Shown: piece by piece, positions 7,938 to 15,619 of the stretch
How the letters are laid out: every line of letters starts with the position of its first letter
Numbering within the stretch: position 1 is the first letter of the stretch
Assembly: GCA_964612465.1 (NCBI GenBank)
Contig: CAZTDF010000075.1
Location: 1-18,827, forward strand
Reading direction: 5' to 3'
Source: JAFGPJ01 sp964612465
GTDB lineage: Bacteria; Planctomycetota; Phycisphaerae; Sedimentisphaerales; Anaerobacaceae
Length of the DNA: 18,827 nt
Translations under genes and position numbers: made by a program
The notes under the pieces: model-generated
What the model was told of the DNA's origin: nothing
Database searches by the model: none
What the model saw: the letters and a program-made list of their open reading frames with translations, nothing else

Positions 7938-8809
7938 TATCCCATCCTGTATTTCTTAAGGAATTTTTGTGCAATAATGTTCAAGCCGAACGTCGCCAGC
8001 AGCAGGACGATACCTACACAAAACAGAGCCCGGTAGTGGATGCTTCCGAACGCAACCTCACCCATTTCGGCTGCAATGGTGGCGGTCATGGTTCGTACCG
8101 AGTCGAACGGTGAGGCGGTGATTATTGCGGCGTTGCCGGTCACCATCATCACAGCCATTGTTTCGCCGATGACTCTGCCGATACCGAGCATAATCGCTGC
8201 GACGATACCCGGAAGAGCCGCGGGAACCGTGACTTTCCATATAGTCTGCATCTTACTTGCACCCAATGCCAGTGACGCCGCCTTGTAGGATGCAGGCACG
8301 CTTCGTATGGCGTCTTCGGAGATCGATACCACTGTTGGTATGGCCATTAACGCCAACAGCACCGCGCCTGCCAGAGCGGTCAATCCCGTCGACAGGCTGA
8401 AACTGCTTTTGATCAGAGGTACCAGAACAACCAGGCCGAAAAAGCCAATCACCACAGACGGAATGCCGGCCAGAATCTCGATGAAAGGCTTGAGTATTTC
8501 TCTCTCTGCAGGTCTTGCCAGCTCCGAAATATAGACCGCTGCTCCGATGCCGAATGGGATTGTCAATATTGTGGCCAGTGCCGTAACTAAAAGCGATCCG
8601 GTGATTAGCGGCAACAGCCCGAACGATTCTTTCTGAAAAGAAACGGGCATCCACCGGCTGCTAATAAGCTCTTTTAATCCCGGCTTAATCGCAAATTGCC
8701 CGGCCTCCTTGCCTACGAATACGAATATCCCAATGACAATCAGGATACTCGTGGAGGCCGTAGCAAAAAGCATCAGCCTGATCGCTTTTTCTTTCCAGGC
8801 GGCTTTCAT
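7937..8809 (-). CDS. pstC: Phosphate ABC transporter permease PstC
   Basis: 290 residues. First permease subunit of the Pst transporter. A hydrophobic segment at ~9-32 is followed by the soluble loop KPGLKELISSRWMPVSF, then TM clusters. The EAA loop is LALGASKMQTIWKVTVPAAL, followed by GIGRVIGETMAVMMVTG, which is diagnostic for PstC. The start shares one base with the pstS stop (TAATG), so pstS, pstC and pstA are coupled in series. Somewhat shorter than the ~315-320 residues common in proteobacterial PstC; no break is seen. Confidence 0.96.
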   Translation of the reverse strand: MKAAWKEKAIRLMLFATASTSILIVIGIFVFVGKEAGQFAIKPGLKELISSRWMPVSFQKESFGLLPLITGSLLVTALATILTIPFGIGAAVYISELARPAEREILKPFIEILAGIPSVVIGFFGLVVLVPLIKSSFSLSTGLTALAGAVLLALMAIPTVVSISEDAIRSVPASYKAASLALGASKMQTIWKVTVPAALPGIVAAIMLGIGRVIGETMAVMMVTGNAAIITASPFDSVRTMTATIAAEMGEVAFGSIHYRALFCVGIVLLLATFGLNIIAQKFLKKYRMG

Positions 8810-9699
8810 TATTGCACTGCAACATATCCTGTTTCTGTAACCACTTTTTGTCCGGCCGCACTAAGGCAGAAGTCCATAAATGTTTTAACGGTTCCTTGCG
8901 GCTCGCCGTTGAGGTACATAAAAAGAGGTCGGGCGATCGGATAGTGCCCTGTCTTTACGGTCTGGTCCGATGGCATCACGGCAGGTGAATTATCATCGGC
9001 TTTAACAGCTATTATTTTCACCTTGTCTTTAGCAGCAAGAGCATACCCTAATCCTACATATCCTATTGCCAATTTATCCGTTGAGATCGATTGAATTATC
9101 GCTGAAGTAGCGGGCATCAGTTTCGCATCCTGCATGTAATCCTGCTTTTTCAAGACCATTTCCTGAAAGAACACGTATGTTCCGGAACTGGACTCTCTGG
9201 AGAGCACCAGAATTTCCTCGTCAGGGCCGCCCACGTCGCTCCATCGAAGGGACTTGTCGGTGAATATTTTACTCAACTGCTCCAGCGTCAGCTCTTTGAC
9301 TGGATTATCCGGATGAACCACGACAGCAATTCCATCTTTGGCTACCGCGATCTCATGCGGATGGATATTCTTCTGAAGGGCGAGCTGTAATTCTTTGTTC
9401 TTTATCTTTCGTGATGCAGCGCAAATATCGGTGGTCCCGTTCAAAAGCGCGGCGATTCCCGTTCCGGAACCTCCGCCGGTGACCGACACTTCTATATCGG
9501 GATTTTGCTTCATGAAAGTCTCCGCCCAGCTACTGGCCAGATGCACCATGGTGTCGGAGCCCTTTATGGTTATGAACCTTTGCTCTGAGCCGGTGCCGCC
9601 CTCTCGCTTTGAACATCCGGAAATCAACATCAGAGCAATTCCTAAAGTGACCGCTGAAACAATAATCTGCTTTACAATTTTTTTCGCTTTCTCGTTCAT
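8809..9699 (-). CDS. pstS: Phosphate-binding lipoprotein PstS
   Basis: 296 residues with a lipoprotein signal: Lys-rich start, hydrophobic stretch and lipobox ISGC, with the lipidated Cys at about residue 29. The mature protein is the high-affinity phosphate receptor of PstSCAB. Phosphate-contact motifs are visible: IKGSDTM near the start, SVTGGGSGTGIAAL, and LSRESSSGTYVFF in the middle. The protein is the compact PBP-like form rather than the ~345-residue E. coli type. Shine-Dalgarno GGAGA lies about nine bases upstream. The porin stop is 74 bp upstream, with no promoter or Pho box that I can identify between them, so pstS is probably transcribed with the porin. Confidence 0.95.
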   Translation of the reverse strand: MNEKAKKIVKQIIVSAVTLGIALMLISGCSKREGGTGSEQRFITIKGSDTMVHLASSWAETFMKQNPDIEVSVTGGGSGTGIAALLNGTTDICAASRKIKNKELQLALQKNIHPHEIAVAKDGIAVVVHPDNPVKELTLEQLSKIFTDKSLRWSDVGGPDEEILVLSRESSSGTYVFFQEMVLKKQDYMQDAKLMPATSAIIQSISTDKLAIGYVGLGYALAAKDKVKIIAVKADDNSPAVMPSDQTVKTGHYPIARPLFMYLNGEPQGTVKTFMDFCLSAAGQKVVTETGYVAVQ

Positions 9700-9763
9700 T
9701 TTTTACTTCTCTCCAAATACTCTTTTCTTATTGAATTCTAACAGTATTCTCACAATCCTCAAC

Positions 9764-9775
9764 AACCAAATGGTT
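9764..9775 (-). other. Short inverted repeat at the porin stop codon
   Basis: AACCATTTGGTT (5-bp arms, 2-base loop) begins within the porin TAA codon. There is no T-run after it, so it is not a convincing terminator. It could form a weak processing or attenuation hairpin between the porin and pstS. Confidence 0.25.
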
Positions 9776-11129
9776 AGAAATCGAACTGTAGTCGCATCAT
9801 GAGCATATCCGCCTGACCGACATTGTCTTTGTCAGCATGCACATAATCCCACATTATTTTGGTATTGGGATTTAAGTACCAATTCACCCCGGCAGTAATG
9901 TTATCTAACTTGCCGCCGGTTATATCGCTATCACTCAGGTCGAGTCCGGAATACCTTGCCTTTATTTCCCACGCACCTGACCCGCCTGCGGCGTTGTAAT
10001 TTTCCTTGGGTTTTATCCGGCTGAACGCTGCTTCGGAAGTCTTATAGTTCCTGTGCTCCCCAGTCAGGAAATAGCTGGCCTGAACATAATAACCGTCGAA
10101 CTTGACATCCGAACCGCTGCCGAGTCGATCGGCATCGGCCATCATGTACTCGCCCTGCAGAGACAGCGGCCCGTTGACCCATGCGGCCTCGAGTCCAACC
10201 AGGTCCACCTGATCGCCGGCGAAATTACTTGTATCGACAAAATAGTTCGCTAAATGCGCCTCCGGCCTTTGACGATATCGCACGGAGTCATCAGGATTCC
10301 TGTAGCTGTATCCGGCTCCGATATGCAGCAGATTAGCGCCTTTGTTCTCATAGATTGGAAGTGCCGTGACTCGACCGGTCACGTTGTATCCGCCATCATC
10401 TACGTTTTCACCGTAGTCGTCCGTACTTCTGAATACACCTATTGCCGTAGTCATTCTTTCATCTGAAGCGGTATTATGAAGCATGAAACCTGTGTTTCGG
10501 CTGGGAGCAAAAATATTGGGCAGAGCCCTTTCCAGGAAGATAATGTACTTGCTGCTTGTCAGCTCCTCCAGGCTAAACGGTTCCTTGAAATGACCTATCC
10601 GAAGTTTACCAAGGGGAAAATCGGTCAGACCGAGATAAGCGTCTTTAAGATCTGCGTCACCGCCGGCAAAATCGAACTGCAGCTTATACTCGACGTTGCC
10701 GTAGATCAGGCCGGAAAAATACAGGCGAGCCCGTCTTATTTCAACGCCGTCTTCCTGCTCGCCTACATCTGATTTAATCGCATTATCCTCACTTGAGAAG
10801 AACCAGTCGGTCTGCAGCCTTCCGCCGATCTTCAACTTGAAATCTCCGTCCAGTGTGGCAAGATTTAGCCCTTCCTTCCAGTATACCCGAAAGTCAGCGG
10901 AATCTGCCTCGGGCTCCTGTTTATTCAGCTCTTCTATTTGGTCTTCAAAAGATTTTTCTTTCTGCATTTGCCTTGCTTCGAGTTGTTCGAGTCTCTCGGT
11001 CGTCTCCTGAAGCTTTTCCGCTTGCTCGGAGAGCTGCTCTTTGAGAGCACTTAGCTCATCCGTCTCTGCAAAAGATAGCTGGGTGAATACTAAAAATATT
11101 AACATCATCATCGGGATAATTTTTAGCAT
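9774..11129 (-). CDS. oprP: Phosphate-selective porin of the OprP/OprO family
   Basis: 451 residues. Signal peptide ~1-21 (…FTQLSFA). Residues ~22-70 are a heptad-rich coiled coil (LKEQLSEQAEKLQETTERLEQ), as in many O/P porins, where it helps trimerise or anchor. The beta-barrel begins around YWKEGLNLATLDGDFKLKIGGRLQTDW and ends with a terminal Phe (MRLQFDF), the usual outer-membrane insertion signal. The internal block LGKLRIGHFKEPFSLEELTS followed by FLERALPNIFAPSRNTGF is highly typical of the family. Known members form trimeric phosphate or polyphosphate channels induced by phosphate starvation. The Pho box upstream and pstS downstream agree with that role. Selectivity (phosphate versus pyrophosphate) cannot be read. 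Shine-Dalgarno AAAGGA lies upstream of the ATG. Confidence 0.92.
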   Translation of the reverse strand: MLKIIPMMMLIFLVFTQLSFAETDELSALKEQLSEQAEKLQETTERLEQLEARQMQKEKSFEDQIEELNKQEPEADSADFRVYWKEGLNLATLDGDFKLKIGGRLQTDWFFSSEDNAIKSDVGEQEDGVEIRRARLYFSGLIYGNVEYKLQFDFAGGDADLKDAYLGLTDFPLGKLRIGHFKEPFSLEELTSSKYIIFLERALPNIFAPSRNTGFMLHNTASDERMTTAIGVFRSTDDYGENVDDGGYNVTGRVTALPIYENKGANLLHIGAGYSYRNPDDSVRYRQRPEAHLANYFVDTSNFAGDQVDLVGLEAAWVNGPLSLQGEYMMADADRLGSGSDVKFDGYYVQASYFLTGEHRNYKTSEAAFSRIKPKENYNAAGGSGAWEIKARYSGLDLSDSDITGGKLDNITAGVNWYLNPNTKIMWDYVHADKDNVGQADMLMMRLQFDF

Positions 11130-11186
11130 TTCTTTTCCTTTCTAATCAACAACAATCATGGGCACGCACATCGTGTTTCCGACATT

Positions 11187-11242
11187 AATATACACTTTAA
11201 ATATGAAGTGAATATGAAGTAGCTATGAAAATTCGGTGAAAA
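11187..11242 (-). promoter_or_regulatory. Four-unit Pho box and -10 of the porin-pst operon
   Basis: Read on the minus strand: TTTTCAC-4-TTTTCAT-4-ACTTCAT-4-ACTTCAT. The units occupy plus-strand positions 11236-11242, 11225-11231, 11214-11220 and 11203-11209, an exact 11-bp period. TATATT (11187-11192) follows after 10 bp, replacing a -35 element as in PhoB-activated promoters. Transcription would start near 11180, about 50 bases before the porin ATG. The E. coli Pho-box unit is CTGTCAT with a 4-bp AT-rich spacer, so the geometry matches and the sequence is a variant. Confidence 0.85.
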
Positions 11243-11477
11243 GCAAAAAAATTCTTCGATTCTTTTAGAAGTGGTACAAGAGCCTTTGCTCCTGTTTGAA
11301 GTGCGCTTTCGACGGAGATATTCTCGTTGTGAAGCAGCGCGATGTATTTTACAACGCCCCGACTCAAACATTTTTTACTCGAAACCTACAATAACGCCTT
11401 TATTAGATCCGGTGATATCGCTTTGTTTAGAGAAAATAATAAATGTCTCGCGAGATTAGGCCGTTCTCATCACTCAA
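11243..11477. other. Intergenic region upstream of the Pho box, no gene seen
   Basis: 235 bp between the Pho box and the end of the PhoU-like gene. I see no convincing coding frame or intrinsic terminator. Only a short palindrome TCTCGCGAGA (11447-11456) stands out. A 71-codon frame on the minus strand runs through here and across the Pho box; its content looks random. Confidence 0.5.
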
Positions 11478-12152
11478 TTAGTCTTCATTCCTTCTCTCAT
11501 CAAAATAATCCAAATCACTTAATGGCAAGACAACGGATGTTGCAATGTTAACTAAATGAGCCATAATGCGTTTGAAATGCCTCGCGATTAAAGTGAAACA
11601 GACGGCCTGATTTACCGGGAGATTACTTGTTGCCAGACGCTCAATGATCTTGTCACATCCTTTTGCTATGGTCTTTTCATATTCCCAGGCTGATCTGGCC
11701 AAGTCTTCATCTGCTTCAATGAATGCCTTTTTAGTCTGTTGAAAGAGCGCAAGAATCTTTTTATCGAGTTCGTCAAAATACTCACTGAATAGAGCACAGT
11801 CAATTGGCTCGGCCAGTAATTCGGTGACCTCATAAAGATTCTTCGAATAATCACCTAATCGCTCAGCGTCCTTGACAACACTCATCAGGATCAGACAGGC
11901 ATTAACATTCACTGTCGGCTGAAGCGTAAGATGCTCTACGATCCGTTTGCGTATCTCTTTTTGCAGGTTGTTTACCTGTTTGTCTATCTCATAGATTTTT
12001 TCTTTCAATCCACCCTTTTCCGTACCTATCAAAAGCTGTGCGCAGACTGCCTGGAACATAGTCTCAGAATCATCCAGCATAATTTTGAAATCTTCAAGGA
12101 CATGGACAAGGAAATCTTTGCCTTTCCAGAAACTCAATAGATTTTTGAACAT
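11478..12152 (-). CDS. PhoU-like protein encoded with the Na+/phosphate cotransporter
   Basis: 224 residues, nearly all helical, with a PhoU-like pattern. The first repeat has KEIRKRIVEHLTLQPTVNVN followed by MSVVKDAERLGDYSKNLYEV, in which ERLGD corresponds to the PhoU ERIGD metal-binding motif. The second repeat ends LIARHFKRIMAHLVNIATSV. Many bacteria have this domain fused to the C-terminus of the Na+/Pi carrier; here it is a separate gene starting 15 bp after the carrier's stop. It probably modulates the carrier or senses phosphate, but that is inferred. It is clearly different from the pst-linked PhoU. No start or stop anomalies. Confidence 0.85.
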   Translation of the reverse strand: MFKNLLSFWKGKDFLVHVLEDFKIMLDDSETMFQAVCAQLLIGTEKGGLKEKIYEIDKQVNNLQKEIRKRIVEHLTLQPTVNVNACLILMSVVKDAERLGDYSKNLYEVTELLAEPIDCALFSEYFDELDKKILALFQQTKKAFIEADEDLARSAWEYEKTIAKGCDKIIERLATSNLPVNQAVCFTLIARHFKRIMAHLVNIATSVVLPLSDLDYFDERRNED

Positions 12153-12167
12153 TTGTACTTCCCTTAT

Positions 12168-13286
12168 CTAAAACAACTTTGAAATGATAATTAACAACGT
12201 CGGTATCAAGAAAAACACACACAAAACATATATAAAGGCATATCGCCTCTTCGTAGCAGCCAAATCTCCAAAGGCCTTCGCAAGGCTGATTGGAATCGTT
12301 CTGAAGAATTTTATAGGATAAATGCACACTGTTCCAGTCAGATTAAATAAGAAATGGGCAAATGCGATAATAATGGCTGATATATTACCGGTTGCAAAAG
12401 ATGCCAGGATTGCAGTAGTAGTCGTCCCAATATTAGCGCCGATTGTAATTGGAAAGGCCCCCTCAACTGTCAGAATACCGGCGGCCACCAGAGGAATCAA
12501 CAGGGACGTGGTAATCGAACTGCTCTGGACAATAATCGTGAATGCCAGCCCGGCAAAGAGCCCCAGGATCGGGCTTTTACTGATAACATTATCTAAAACG
12601 ATCTCGGCCCTGTTGACCACCAGGGATTTCATGACTTTGACAATAAAGTAAAGGGCGAAGAACAAGATAACCAATGATAATGCCGCCATGATGATATAAG
12701 CCGCAAGTTTGGAACCGCTCAGCAAGATTACGACTTTTTGGATAAGGCCTACGGCGGGTGTTACAGCCAGCTTAATGGGGCTGACAAACTTGATGCCGCC
12801 GACGCCGCTGAATATGCCGCTCATATATGTTGCGGTTTTTTCGAGGTAGCCGGTTGCCAGTTCGATGGGAAATAAAATAGAAACGCAGATAAGATTAAAG
12901 AAATCGTGCACAGTCGCGGCACTGATTGCTCGTCTGAATTCGTCTCTTCGGCTGACATGCCCCAGAGATACCAGAGTGTTCGTGACGGTCGTTCCAATAT
13001 TGGCTCCCATAATGATCGGGATGGCGTTGCCTACAGTCAGGCCGCCCGCTCCCACGATCCCCACAACGACCGATGTTGTTGTCGAGGAGCTTTGCACAAG
13101 GCTGGTTGCGAGAACCCCGATAAATAATCCGACGAAAGGATTCGATGTTGTTCTGATTAGGTTTTCCGCGAAGCCCTTGCCGAAACCTTTGAAGGCCGCA
13201 CCCATGAGGCTGATACTGACCAGAAAAAGATACAGCAGGGCCGCTACCGTCAATATTTTATAAACAATCTCAAGTTTTTTCTTCAT
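12168..13286 (-). CDS. Na+/phosphate cotransporter (NptA/PNaS family)
   Basis: 372 residues, hydrophobic throughout. The two inverted halves each carry the family signature: VQSSSTTTSVVVGIVGAGG followed by IIMGANIGTTVTNTLVSLGH in the first half, and VQSSSITTSLLIPLVAAG followed by ITIGANIGTTTTAILASF in the second. The QSSS motifs form the Na+/phosphate site in the family. Known members are secondary carriers with lower affinity than Pst, and some may export phosphate. The usual C-terminal PhoU domain is absent because it is encoded by the next gene. The start is supported by AGAGGG upstream, and the promoter is a strong Pho box 40-80 bp upstream. The protein is in the inner membrane. Confidence 0.93.
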   Translation of the reverse strand: MKKKLEIVYKILTVAALLYLFLVSISLMGAAFKGFGKGFAENLIRTTSNPFVGLFIGVLATSLVQSSSTTTSVVVGIVGAGGLTVGNAIPIIMGANIGTTVTNTLVSLGHVSRRDEFRRAISAATVHDFFNLICVSILFPIELATGYLEKTATYMSGIFSGVGGIKFVSPIKLAVTPAVGLIQKVVILLSGSKLAAYIIMAALSLVILFFALYFIVKVMKSLVVNRAEIVLDNVISKSPILGLFAGLAFTIIVQSSSITTSLLIPLVAAGILTVEGAFPITIGANIGTTTTAILASFATGNISAIIIAFAHFLFNLTGTVCIYPIKFFRTIPISLAKAFGDLAATKRRYAFIYVLCVFFLIPTLLIIISKLF

Positions 13287-13312
13287 TAATCCCTCTTTGC
13301 AGTTTTGTAAAG

Positions 13313-13368
13313 AGTATACGCAAAGAATGTGAAGGAGGGATGAAGGAAATGTGAAGATTGTGTGAAGA
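13313..13368 (-). promoter_or_regulatory. Four-unit Pho box and -10 of the Na+/phosphate cotransporter gene
   Basis: Read on the minus strand: TCTTCAC-4-TCTTCAC-4-CCTTCAT-4-CCTTCAC, with units at plus-strand positions 13362-13368, 13351-13357, 13340-13346 and 13329-13335 (exact 11-bp period). TATACT (13313-13318) lies 10 bp beyond the last unit, the same distance as at the porin promoter. The start of transcription would be near 13305, giving a leader of about 20 bases. The site begins within 12 bases of the phoR stop, so this promoter separates a phosphate-induced carrier unit from phoBR. Confidence 0.85.
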
Positions 13369-13379
13369 TGAAAAGTTTT

Positions 13380-14804
13380 CTATTTTTTGGGAAATGTGAC
13401 TGAAACTTTCGTTCCCTTGTTTGGCTCGCTTTCGATCGCTATCTTTCCTTTATGAGCGAGAACGATGTGCTTGACAATGCTCAAACCCAATCCTGTTCCC
13501 CCAAGCTCTCTGGAACGCGCCTTATCGACACGGTAAAAACGCTCAAAAACCCTGTCGCGATGTTCTTTTAGTATGCCGATTCCATTATCCTGAACAGTTA
13601 CGCAGACCGTCTGGCCTTGTTCACAAAGCAAAATTTCAATTAGCCCGGATTCTTTTGTGTATTTGATGGCGTTATCGATCAAGTTTGCGAAAACCTGCTC
13701 GATCTTATTGCGGTCTGCCTGGATGCTGAAGTCATCACCTTGTTTATTCACGGTTAAGCTCTGCTGCTTCTCAGCAAGCGCTTGCCCGAATCCCAATGAT
13801 ATTTCATCTATGACCTCTTTTAGGTCAAATTCGGTTCTGTTCACGCAATCCCTCGACAGTTCGAGTTCACTGAGGCTCAACAAATCATCTATTATATACC
13901 CGAGTCTGTCGGAATGTTCTTTTATAATCGAGATAAATTTGTCTGACTTTTCCTTGTCATCTATTGCCATGTTTTGCAAAGTTTCTATATAGCCCTTAAT
14001 AAGGGTCAAAGGTGTCTTCAGTTCGTGTGAAACATTGGCAACAAAGTCCGTTCTGACGCGGTCCAGCCGTTTGAGGTTTTCCATTTTCTGCTGTAATTCA
14101 TCGGCCATCGTGTTCAATGATCCGGCCAGTTCTCCGAGTTCGCCTTTGCTTTTAATCCGTACCCTCCTGTCAAAGTCCCCTTTGGCGATCTGCTGAGCCG
14201 TCTCTCGCATCTGCCTGATGGGTAGTGTAATACTCCTCGAAACGAAATATGCCACTATCAGTGCAATGATAACGGCAGCGATTGTTCCGAACAGTACTAC
14301 TCTATAGATGATCCGTATCTCCGGTTGGACGCGTGAAAGCGGCAGGGCAAAACGGACGACACCCAGAGTGCGATCGCCCTGGTCCACCCGCACTGCTACG
14401 TACTTCATATTTATTCCCAACGTGTCACTAAAACGGGTGCTCTGTCCGAAGCCATTCTTAATCGCTTCAATCACCTCGGATCTATCGCTGTGATTCACCA
14501 TCAGGGACGGTTTCTGCTCGGAATCTCCGAGAACTCGGCCCCCCTTCTCGATGACCGTAATTCTCAAATCCAGCTTGTCCGCCAGTTTCCCGGTCTTTTG
14601 CTGGATATCTTCAGAGTTATCGTCGATTAGATCATTTTGGAGAATGTCGCCGACTAATACGGCATTGCTTTTCAATTCGGCAGAGATTTTCTGCTCAAAA
14701 TGCTTATGCAGCCTTAAGCTGACGAAGAAGTTCAAAACGAAAACAACGATAAGGGTTAAAACCGCGAATGCACCGAAAAATTTCAAGACGATTCTGTTTT
14801 TCAT
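13380..14804 (-). CDS. phoR: PhoR-type sensor histidine kinase
   Basis: 474 residues. Membrane segment ~9-30, an extracytoplasmic sensor region (~31-165), a second membrane segment (~167-187, TIAAVIIALIVAYFVS), and a HAMP linker (~188-240). Then come the HisKA block NVSHELKTPLTLIKGYIETL, with the phospho-acceptor His, and a HATPase domain with N-box NLIDNAIKYT, G1 DNGIG, F-box ERFYRVDKARS and G2 GGTGLGLSIV. It begins directly after the phoB stop codon with no intervening base, so the pair is one transcriptional unit. The Pho assignment rests on the partner and the flanking phosphate genes. Unlike E. coli PhoR it has a sizeable periplasmic region, like Bacillus-type PhoR. No PAS domain is obvious between HAMP and HisKA. 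Confidence 0.9.
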   Translation of the reverse strand: MKNRIVLKFFGAFAVLTLIVVFVLNFFVSLRLHKHFEQKISAELKSNAVLVGDILQNDLIDDNSEDIQQKTGKLADKLDLRITVIEKGGRVLGDSEQKPSLMVNHSDRSEVIEAIKNGFGQSTRFSDTLGINMKYVAVRVDQGDRTLGVVRFALPLSRVQPEIRIIYRVVLFGTIAAVIIALIVAYFVSRSITLPIRQMRETAQQIAKGDFDRRVRIKSKGELGELAGSLNTMADELQQKMENLKRLDRVRTDFVANVSHELKTPLTLIKGYIETLQNMAIDDKEKSDKFISIIKEHSDRLGYIIDDLLSLSELELSRDCVNRTEFDLKEVIDEISLGFGQALAEKQQSLTVNKQGDDFSIQADRNKIEQVFANLIDNAIKYTKESGLIEILLCEQGQTVCVTVQDNGIGILKEHRDRVFERFYRVDKARSRELGGTGLGLSIVKHIVLAHKGKIAIESEPNKGTKVSVTFPKK

Positions 14805-15500
14805 TTACACTTCCTTAAATCGGTAGCCGGCACCCCGAATCGTCTCGATGTAGTCTTTGGCCGGACCTAGTTTGTGCCGCAGCGACTTGATATGAGCATC
14901 CACAGTCCTGTCACAGACGATAGCGTCATCCCCCGCAACTGCGTCCAATATTTGGGCCCTCGAAAAAACCGCACCGGGCCGTCGGGCCATAAATTCCAAC
15001 AGCTTGAATTCAGTTAAGGTCAGTGAAATCTCTTTGCCCCCGACAGTCACTTTGTGTCGGGTCCTGTCGATTGTAATATCCCCTCTTTGGATTCTGTTGC
15101 TGATATGTTCTTCCCGCCCCCGCCTCAAAATCGCCCGCGTTCTCGCAATCAGCTCTCTGGGACTGAAAGGTTTCGTGACATAATCATCCGCACCCAATTC
15201 GAGACCGACGACTTTGTCCGTCTCTTGTGATTTTGCGCTTAGAATAATAATCGGTATATGTGCTACCCTGTCATCATTTTTGAGAGTCCGGCATACTTCG
15301 AAACCGTCCATAATCGGCAGCATAATATCCAGAATGATCAGGTCCGGCCGTTCCTTTCCGGCCAATGCTATCCCCTTCTCACCATTCAACGCCGAGACGG
15401 TTTCGTATCCCTCTTCCTTAAGATTATAATCGAGCATTTCGACAATATCTTGGTCGTCTTCGATGATAAGGATCTTACGTTTACCCATACCGGGCACCAT
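14805..15500 (-). CDS. phoB: PhoB/PhoP-type response regulator (OmpR family)
   Basis: 231 residues. Receiver domain with the acidic pair in ILIIEDDQDIV, phospho-acceptor Asp in LIILDIMLPIMDGFEV and conserved Lys in DDYVTKPFSPRELIAR. The winged-helix DNA-binding domain spans ~132-231 (ITIDRTRHKVTVGGKEISLT, TEFKLLEFMARRPG, VDAHIKSLRHKLG, IRGAGYRF). It would bind the two 11-bp-period Pho boxes downstream. The start is uncertain: ATG at 15500 has AAAGG only two bases away, the GTG next to it is better spaced, and ATG at 15488 (MGKRKILIIEDD) gives the most usual N-terminus. Only about 20 bases separate it from the assembly gap, so its own promoter is not visible. Confidence 0.93.
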   Translation of the reverse strand: MVPGMGKRKILIIEDDQDIVEMLDYNLKEEGYETVSALNGEKGIALAGKERPDLIILDIMLPIMDGFEVCRTLKNDDRVAHIPIIILSAKSQETDKVVGLELGADDYVTKPFSPRELIARTRAILRRGREEHISNRIQRGDITIDRTRHKVTVGGKEISLTLTEFKLLEFMARRPGAVFSRAQILDAVAGDDAIVCDRTVDAHIKSLRHKLGPAKDYIETIRGAGYRFKEV

Positions 15501-15519
15501 CGCCTTTCAAAATCAATGT

Positions 15520-15619
15520 NNNNNNNNNNNNNNNNNNNNNNNNNNNNNNNNNNNNNNNNNNNNNNNNNNNNNNNNNNNNNNNNNNNNNNNNNNNNNNNNN
15601 NNNNNNNNNNNNNNNNNNN
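15520..15619. other. Assembly gap (100 N) between thiC and phoB
   Basis: There are exactly 100 Ns. The C-terminus of ThiC, including its Fe-S cysteine motif, and the upstream region of phoB are missing. Whether thiC and phoB are truly adjacent depends on the scaffolding. Confidence 0.99.

Noticed and set aside
11156..11371. 71-codon minus-strand frame between the porin and the PhoU-like gene
   Set aside because: It runs through the Pho box and -10, has no family resemblance and an atypical Arg/Ser/Cys-rich content.
15386..15619. Apparent C-terminal extension of ThiC across the gap
   Set aside because: The residues after the gap come from the wrong frame of phoB; the joining is an artefact of the 100-N placeholder.
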